A stretch of 64,000 nucleotides of DNA from Arctopsyche grandis. Its lineage: Eukaryota; Arthropoda; Insecta; Trichoptera; Hydropsychidae. Below, one piece after another: positions 57,619 to 64,000 of the stretch (position 1 is the stretch's first letter; each line of letters starts with the position of its first letter). The translations under genes were made by a program, and so were the position numbers. Where the stretch lies: positions 7,729,001 through 7,793,000 of the forward strand of contig NC_135358.1 of assembly GCF_051622035.1 (NCBI RefSeq), given 5' to 3'. The notes beneath the pieces were generated by a model, which saw only the letters and a program-made list of their open reading frames with translations, ran no database searches and was not told where the DNA came from.

Positions 57619-58254
57619 GGTCTATTCATATTGGCACAGCACAGATCGGCAACTGCACGTAAACGGGAGTACGAAAGTATTATTTGGTACATTATAGAAA
57701 AAGATCTTCGATCGATGTGTCTTTCCAGTATGACGTATGGATTTGAAGTTTGGACATTGAACGCCAATATGCTACACAAAGTCCAGTGCATCAAGAAGTA
57801 TGGAACGCTGCATGCTTAGCATAACGAGGAAAGACAGGAAGTGAGAAGTATGAAAAGGGTATTGGATAGAGTGAAGATATTGAAATGGAAATGGACAGGG
57901 CCACGTGAATAGAAGAATGAACGAAAGGTGGACTAGAGAAGTGCTAGAATAGCACCCGAGAGAATGCAAAAGGTACCCGAGGAAGACCGTAGGGAAGATG
58001 GGTAGATGAAATTATGTGTGGGATGAGATGAAAGTTGCGCAAAACAGAGGCGAGTGGAAGTGTGTTGGAGAGGCCTTCATCCAGCAGTGGAAAGTGAATG
58101 GCTGTAGATGATGATATGAACGCATTTATATGTTCCATTGGCGTATGCGCATTCTCGTATTCATATGCGTCCATATAGATTGTACCAAATAATACTCTTC
58201 GTACTGCTTTTTACGTGCAGTTGCTGGTCTGTGCTGCGCCAATATGAGTAGACC
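57619..58254. mobile_element. Family C-type MITE (long inverted ends) carrying an RTE insertion
   Basis: The left arm starts GGTCTATTCATATTGGC and the right arm, in reverse, GGTCTACTCATATTGGC. The arms pair for about 80 bp, through 'aactgcacgtaaa' and 'gtattatttggtaca' (57619-57700 and 58165-58254). Everything between is the RTE fragment below plus a short remainder, so the LINE inserted in an existing palindromic element. Confidence 0.7.
57700..58115 (+). pseudogene. RTE LINE 3' fragment inside the MITE
   Basis: Frames read MTYGFEVWTLNANMLHKVQC, then SITRKDRK, and near the end 'gttggagaggccttcatcca' with 'tggctgtagatgatgat', the RTE tail also seen at 50945 and 22800. Interrupted by stops and frame changes. 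Confidence 0.75.
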
Positions 58255-58259
58255 ATTAA

Positions 58260-58600
58260 AGCGAAAACACGCTGAAGGGAACGGCATGGCAAGTATTCGT
58301 GGCTTCCAGCGAAGGAAGGGCGTTCCCAGTTGATTGTTAATTCGTACGATCTTATAATTTCTAAAAGTTTCCCCTACATTTATTCAAAAATGGGAATCAC
58401 CGTTATCAAGGATAAAATATCACCGAAAACACTCCAGGGGTTGATTTCTAGGACTGCGTTCCTTAATGCGTGCTTGCGTTTTTTTTACACGTGCAAAAGT
58501 ATCAAAAAAAAAATACTCTCTGAGTATGTTTTCGCCCTTATATAAAATCTCCCTGTTTTTGTCGATTTCAGGCAGATTTTCATGGCACGCCACTGATATG
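58260..58600 (+). repeat. Dispersed repeat family D, copy
   Basis: Contains 'tatcaccgaaaacactccag', 'gtgcaaaagtatc' and 'tgttttcgccctta' in family order, and ends in 'ggcacgccactg' (58595-58600 region), which resembles the CAGTGGCGTG-type MITE termini. This suggests family D elements carry that end. Confidence 0.5.
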
Positions 58601-58609
58601 TACATACAG

Positions 58610-60020
58610 ATGTACATATGTATGTATGTAAATAGAAAAAAGGCACAAAATTAGCACCTATCATTTTTATTACACTCTCATATTTACTATTAAGGTTACT
58701 ATTTTATTATAATGACCAGTGTATGGATTAAAATACACACATATATATGCAAATTTATAAATTAGCCAATTTAACGTGTTCAAAAACTACCATTTTTACA
58801 GTGTTGCACAATTTTACAAGTTTTATTACTTTTTAAATGTAAACGCATAATTAACTTTGAAAAACGACCATGACCCCACTTGCATTTGATCAGTTTGTTT
58901 ATGACAATTATCTTTATTGCAATAAAGTCATCAAAACAATCGTATATGACACTATATAGGATAGTCTACTAATAGTACATATTATATTGTATGCGAGCTC
59001 TAGAAGGCTATTGAAAAAAAAACGTGCCCGAAAAGAACCACTTAAAAGAAGTAACAATGTGTGGCGTAAACAATGTTTTATCAAGATGAAAGTCGATGAA
59101 AAATGATTCCAGTATTTACACCTGCTCAAACCGGCAGATGGGAACAGGTTGCTTGTGCGTTTATATGTAGATAGAATCGCATACCCTAAATTCATTGATA
59201 TTTTTCTGGTAAGTGCATTTTATGAGGCGTGGAAATTCGAAAAGGGCATTGGCAACTTAAAGGCACTTGATTTCTTGATGGACTGTCAAATTGATTACAG
59301 CCCATACTATAATTAACTGACGAGATCAATCTTTTAGTGAGCCTAGTTAGGGCAAATGCCCAACCGCCCATAGCTTTGAATTTGTATCGCCTATTTTGGA
59401 ACGAATCGTTATATAATATCATACATTTTCTGTAAACATTTAAAATAAAGTAAAAATCTATCTCAATTACAGGCAGCACCGGACTACCGAATATGGAAAA
59501 CTTTTGGAAGAAACCTTGTATCATTATAAACGAGACAAACTTTTATGATAAAAAAAATGAAATAGAAGGTTAAATATATGTATGTATGCATGTATGTAGT
59601 CTTAAGAAGAGTTGGATACCCCTAATAACGGATTTATCTAGAAAAATCTAGTAGGTATTAATATATGTAAACCGTTAATGTTAAAATAATCACTATTTAT
59701 GTACAATCGAACGCAGATGCTACTTATATTATTAATAACTCCTAAATAATAAAAATATTCAAACTTGTTTCTAGCTGCCACACCTATGTACATTTTTCTC
59801 TTGCAGGTACTATTTACATATGTATATATTAAGAAAGGTGAAAATATAAATGCGTTATTTATATAACAAATATCTTATGTTCCTGAACTAAAGTTTGAAA
59901 TATCATATTCAATTGCTGTCAAACTAATGTGCATTTTATAACCAGTGTTGAAATACTTTTATCTTCTATAATTACGACTTCCAATACTATGAAATCTACG
60001 TATTTATTATCGATGAAATT
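58610..60020. other. AT-rich stretch, nothing identified
   Basis: Contains '(gtatgtat)n' runs. Minus-strand frames at 58914-59195 (93 codons) and 59192-59524 (110 codons) have no domain, and I found no family match. Confidence 0.35.
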
Positions 60021-60029
60021 TAATTACAG

Positions 60030-60160
60030 ACAGACACAGATTTTTTCTAGATCACGAAAACATGACCAGTGATCGATTCTGAGTCAAAATCTCGAGTTCG
60101 AATTTTCGCATGATCAAAACTTCTTCTATTGTTACTCCTTACATAGATAAAGTGAAGATA
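60030..60160 (+). repeat. Dispersed repeat family A, copy 3
   Basis: 'agacagacacagattttttc' followed by 'tagatcacgaaaacatgacc', 'gttcgaattttcgcatgatc' and 'acttcttctattgttact', as in copies 1 and 4. Confidence 0.55.
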
Positions 60161-60520
60161 CTATGATATACTGTATAATTAACCTAACTGTTCTACATAC
60201 TTTGATTGCAATTTTGCAATTTGGATTTGCAATTTACCGTCAAATTGAATTTACCGGTAAACGGTAAACATTTTTTTCCACTACCGATATACCGGTATTT
60301 ACCGGTAAATGGAAAAATAAATCGTGAATTACATAACTGTATATATGCAAGTATGTAGTTACTTTTCTTGAAAACGTTAGCCTAAATTAAATCATAAATA
60401 ATTAAAAATAAATTCTAGGTAAATAATGTCAAAAAAAATTGGATCATAATTGAAACAATCATCTGATCGCATTGATTACGGTCTGTATTGCTACTCTCAA
60501 GCAAGCATCAGCGTAGCCAC

Positions 60521-60996
60521 TAGGGATCCCAAATATCCGTTGACTTCAACTATTCGAATAACGAATAGTAAAGCAAGAGCTATTCGAATATTTGAAAATT
60601 AAAAAAAGGTAATTACACATGTACTAATCCTCAATTACATTATATTTATATATGTAATATATTAAAAATAATAAAATGTAAATCGAAAATACACACATAA
60701 AGTAAAAGATAGTTTGTAAAATTGAGAAAATTGCAATTCAAAAAAAATTACAAAATATAATAAGTTTATTAATTATATTTAAATGCTTTCCAAATTTCTT
60801 CACAAACATCATTTGTGATGCAATAACATCGCGAAATATAGCTTTTTTATGAAATCTTTTAAAAAGTAACTTTTTTGCAAAATATATACACGAATAATAT
60901 TCGAATAGTTGATAAAATATTCGAATAACGAACGGCTGAAAAATTAAACGAATAATTTGAATACTCGAATATTCGAATATTCGATTGGGATCCCAA
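60521..60996. mobile_element. hAT-type MITE with 8-bp duplication
   Basis: Ends TAGGGATCCCAA (left) and TTGGGATCCCAA (right; in reverse the same sequence) are flanked by a perfect 8-bp repeat GTAGCCAC (60513-60520 and 60997-61004). Subterminal 'attcgaat' motifs repeat at both ends. It is 476 bp with no transposase. A related truncated copy is at 52140-52652. Confidence 0.85.
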
Positions 60997-61382
60997 GTAG
61001 CCACTCTTACGAAATAAACAAATTCCAAACTACCTAATCCAAAATAAGCCATTCGCATCGATTTTTAATGCAATAATACGTCTGTATATGCACTTAATTC
61101 GCGATAAATTTATCGGTATATACCGATGGCCAAACTTTTGCTGATTTACCGGTAAACCGGTATACCGGTATTGCGATCCCCAACATTGATTGATGTATGT
61201 ATAAAAACTTTTGAAATATTTCGAATACGAGTACCTACGATGCCGCAATCAATATGTATTGATCAATAGCTCAAATGATTGCAATTATACCTGTCCTGAA
61301 TTTCTTGACACGTTGACATTAGGCGAGGCGAGTTAACTTTGAAGAAATACCCTCAAATAAACACTCATGTATATGTATGTAC

Positions 61383-61597
61383 CTATATATGATTTGAATG
61401 CCTCTCCCTGTGTTTAATTCAGTACGAATTGCATCATTTAACGCAATTTCCAAATGCCTGTTGTAAATCATTGACGATAACCTTTGAATGATGGAATCGA
61501 ACTCTTCGACGCTGTTCCCACTTCCTACGTTTATTTTCGATTGTTCCGCTTTTTGATAGTATTGCACAAATGCATTGCGATTTTTACACTCATCGGC
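61383..61597 (-). CDS. Candidate internal exon, possibly Pvf 5' part
   Basis: On the minus strand an AG acceptor (gtgtag) opens a frame ADECKNRNAFVQYYQKAEQS, then EEFDSIIQRLSSMIYNRHLE, ending at an AG|gtacat donor in phase 2. The look is of a real coding exon: two polar helices and no low complexity. It starts in phase 0, matching the phase-0 end of the signal-peptide exon at 62525-63043. Its phase-2 end does not fit the phase-0 first Pvf exon at 55004; either an intermediate exon is missing, an earlier AAC|gtagga donor (phase 0, near 61530) is used, or this belongs to another gene. Confidence 0.45.
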
Positions 61598-61599
61598 CT

Positions 61600-62520
61600 A
61601 CACATACATACATACAGAAAAAATATTGGACAATAATTAATGTTGGATAATACAGTATGTAGATCCATGACGTACTTGCCATCAATTCATAAAATACTAT
61701 CACCTCTGTGATAGTACGTTCATGCGTAATTTTTTTTCACTCTGATATCTCCGTTTTTACTATAAACAATCTTCAAAACTGTCAATACCAAACTGCGAAA
61801 ATCATTTCGCTTAATGTGAAAGTTCAATTCTACAATTAACTAAACTTTTTGGTCAAATTTTTCCTTATTTATTAATACGCCTAGGCACATTTCAATAACA
61901 CTCGATTACAGTTTGTAAAAAGTGGCCGATTTAGCACATAAAACTCATTGAGTAGGAATATCAAATAGATTTTGTTAATCATTTGATTTATATCGTGCGT
62001 TTTCTATTTCAAAATATCGTAACTCTATGATCAAAATAAATAGTTACATCAACGTAAGAAGTTTTTTTTTCAAAAGTGATCAGATGAAAGTTAAATTTTT
62101 TTATACGCAATTAATTTATCGTTAATTTTTTATTGAAATAAGGTTCTTAGCACACTAATTTCTACATCTGAAAGTAGGCTGCATACTTATAAAGTTTTTT
62201 GATGCTATTAGATACGAGATTTTTAACTAAAGATCGAACATTAAATTTACTTTTTAAAAATCTCTGTTTATTTGTTTTTATTTTAAAACCTGACTTGATG
62301 GACATTATTGTCAATACTATACAGTGGGTTCGAATGAGTGAAAATATTTGAGTTTTACCCGTTCAGACTGATATATTTGCTTTAAAAATAAACTTGATAG
62401 ACTCTCCGACAAGCGAGAACATTCTCAATGATTTTCATTGCCTTCCCCAGTCTCAAAGTTCGTAAATACAGTCTTTGAAAATGGGAAAGTAATGAATAAT
62501 AAACATCTCAAACTCGCACA
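61600..62520. other. Inferred intron between the two upstream candidate exons
   Basis: About 920 bp of AT-rich DNA between an AG acceptor at 61598 and a GTAATG donor at 62524 (minus strand). No repeat family recognised. Confidence 0.4.
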
Positions 62521-62524
62521 TTAC

Positions 62525-63043
62525 CGATTCTTGATCGTAGTCGTCCTGCGATGGGTCCTGATTGAAGTGGTTCGTCTCGTTCTCACCATCGGCCATGTAC
62601 TGTTCGATGAGTTCACTGACATCCTGCGGCTTCAGCTCATCCGCATGCTGAATCATCTTGATATGCTCCTGGTTATCCTCCTCTTCGTAATCCTCATCGT
62701 CCGGATCACCCGAATCGTCGTACCCAAAATCATCATCCTCCACAGCCGGCTCCTCCACCTGCTTCGTGGCTTTGAGATCGACACTTCGATAGCTTTCCGT
62801 GGTAGGAGCTTTCGGCCTATGAATGAGCAAATAGTTGAGCTCATCGTCCTCCATCTCCCTGGGCACGATCTCGTCCAGTTGAGATATCTTCCTGAAGAGA
62901 TAGTCCAGTTTGTGAATCCTGTGCCTGAACGTCGGGCTCTCCTCTTCCGGGTAAGTTCTGGTGGTAGTTGGGTCGGTGTCGGCTCGCACGGCACATCCAG
63001 CACACACGAACAAAAGGAACGACACCTTGTCCAATGCGATCAT
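62525..63043 (-). CDS. Signal-peptide exon of a secreted acidic protein, possibly Pvf exon 1
   Basis: 173 codons on the minus strand ending in phase 0 at a GTAATG donor. It begins MIALDKVSFLLFVCAGCAVR, a clear signal peptide, then a strongly acidic region (EEPAVEDDDFGYDDSGDPDD, then EDYEEEDN) and VSELIEQYMADGENETNHF with an N-linked glycosylation site (NET). An in-frame ATG 39 codons upstream exists, but the internal ATG puts the signal peptide at the N-terminus and is preferred. Being on the same strand as Pvf and 7.5 kb upstream, it is a reasonable first exon for it (insect Pvf proteins have long pre-domain regions), but the connection through 61383-61597 is not phase-complete. Otherwise it is an uncharacterised secreted protein. 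Confidence 0.6.
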
Positions 63044-63117
63044 TTTCGATGATTTATTTTGGCTCAGTTTCCTGTTGCATGTTTCCCGAGCGGCCACACA
63101 CGGCGATGATCGCGCCG

Positions 63118-63168
63118 AGACTGAAGCGAGCGTGTCGCTCGGCCAGCGGCTCTCACACATTATTTATA
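63118..63168 (-). promoter_or_regulatory. Candidate promoter of the signal-peptide gene
   Basis: On the minus strand TATAAATA (plus 63168-63161) is followed 46 bases later by an initiator-like TCAGTC (plus 63124-63119). The spacing is longer than the usual ~30, so a start nearer 63138 is as likely; that start would leave the upstream in-frame ATG at 63160 out of the mRNA. The region is CpG-rich. Confidence 0.35.
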
Positions 63169-63464
63169 ATAACGCGCGCGACACCGTAAATAAAATAACA
63201 CGACGCACTCATATTTACTCTACTGTGTGGCCCGCCCTTGCCGCAGCCCTCCTCAAACTGTGTGACACCTGCAAGTATCCCCAGGGCCTTGTCCAAAAGG
63301 ACCACAAAGAAAAGAGTGCTCCCATCCCTGCCGCTTGACCGCAGCGCGCGTTCAACCGCAGAAAGAAGTCGTTCCCACTGCAGATAGTGTTCTAAGCCTA
63401 ATTCTGCAAAAAGGAACCAGCCCACATTAGTTAATACACCCAATTCTGCACACGATCAAAAAAA

Positions 63465-63665
63465 ATAAAATAAGTTTCAGCCTGATAGGACTAACGGTGT
63501 TCAAAAAATCCCCAAAATACACACACACACACACATTTTTTTCTAGATCTAGAACGTGATCAGTGATCGATTCTGAGATCAAATCAGTCAAAATCTCGAG
63601 TTCGAATTTTTTTATGATCACAAAACTTCATCTATTGTTACTACGTACATAGGTAAAGTAAAAAT
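63465..63665 (+). repeat. Dispersed repeat family A, copy 4
   Basis: The most complete match to copy 1: 'ttcagcctgatagga' plus 'ctaacggtgtt', 'atccccaaaatacacacaca', a CA run, 'gatcagtgatcgattctgag', 'atctcgagttcgaatttt' and 'acttcatctattgttacta'. Confidence 0.6.
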
Positions 63666-64000
63666 TCTACAAAGATTATTTTGATTTGCCCACAGTCCAA
63701 CTTTGCAAATGCCCCATCTTTTTTATTCTTACAAACCTCCTTTATGTTTCACTTACGATTACAATTCAGGAAAAAATTTGCCTCTTATCCGATCGTTTTC
63801 ATACTTTGCCATATTGCTCATTTTGGTCATCAACAAGTAAATGGATCCTCCGCCATTACGATGGTGCAAAAATATCGTGTAAGACGTGTTTGAAAACGCT
63901 CCCACGAAGAAGTGTTTGACGTTTATTCAGCGTTTGTTTAGACTATTCTCACTTTTCACCATGTCAGATTTCAATTGTTTAAATACCTATATTTTTTTTA

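Noticed and set aside
62438-63052. 204-codon open frame on the plus strand opposite the signal-peptide exon
   Set aside because: It is the antisense of the acidic exon; runs such as LVILLFVILIVRI come from complementing GA-rich acidic codons. The minus-strand frame has a signal peptide and a donor.
1-64000. An undescribed multi-gene system or cluster
   Set aside because: The recognised genes are conserved, functionally unrelated animal genes on both strands, and the rest is explained by transposable-element debris or shows nothing identifiable.

Overview
The window is AT-rich, intron-bearing eukaryotic DNA. It carries single-copy animal genes with short introns and is dense in transposable-element relics and (TACA)n/(TA)n microsatellites. 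The gene set (CELF/Bruno, ERLEC1, cornichon, Aph-1, IFT43, AFG2A/SPATA5 and a PDGF/VEGF-like factor) and the protein lengths point to an insect. I cannot fix the order from sequence alone. All exon models below were read by eye from splice sites and phase.

Layout. 1-13 kb is gene-poor and holds TE debris: a hAT element with an 8-bp target duplication sitting inside a degenerate tandem repeat, jockey/CR1-like and RTE-like LINE remnants, a 1.57-kb foldback element, a tRNA-derived SINE and palindromic MITEs. 13.2-33.5 kb (+) is a CELF/Bruno RNA-binding protein gene: a candidate 5' coding exon at 13.27 kb, a 16-kb TE-rich intron, then RRM2, linker and RRM3 exons at 29.7-33.5 kb. 34.7-38.5 kb (-) is a complete eight-exon ERLEC1 (erlectin) gene, convergent with CELF. 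40.2-40.9 kb (+) is cornichon. 43.9-44.7 kb (+) is Aph-1, with a MITE ending about 150 bp before its ATG. 45.3-46.2 kb is a piggyBac-like element. 46.5-47.2 kb (-) is IFT43. 48.5-50.9 kb (+) is a two-exon AFG2A/SPATA5 AAA+ ATPase. 51-52.8 kb is a nest of an RTE LINE, a MITE, a hAT relic and a piggyBac end. 53.0-55.0 kb (-) holds four PDGF/VEGF-domain exons, with possible upstream exons at 61.4-61.6 and 62.5-63.0 kb.

The genes are unrelated housekeeping, secretory-pathway, ciliary and signalling genes rather than an operon or defence system. Three encode early secretory-pathway or membrane proteins (ERLEC1 in ER quality control, cornichon in ER cargo export, Aph-1 in gamma-secretase), but nothing in the sequence shows their adjacency to be functional.

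I found no convincing new biological system. The most informative points are: a MITE whose precise removal, with one copy of a 3-bp duplication, rejoins the reverse-transcriptase frame of its LINE host; a hAT-type element carrying an open LINE-derived reading frame; a 27-nt in-frame CELF microexon; a tiny uORF abutting the CELF start; and the phase compatibility of the 5' CELF exon with the RRM2 exon, which would allow an isoform lacking RRM1.
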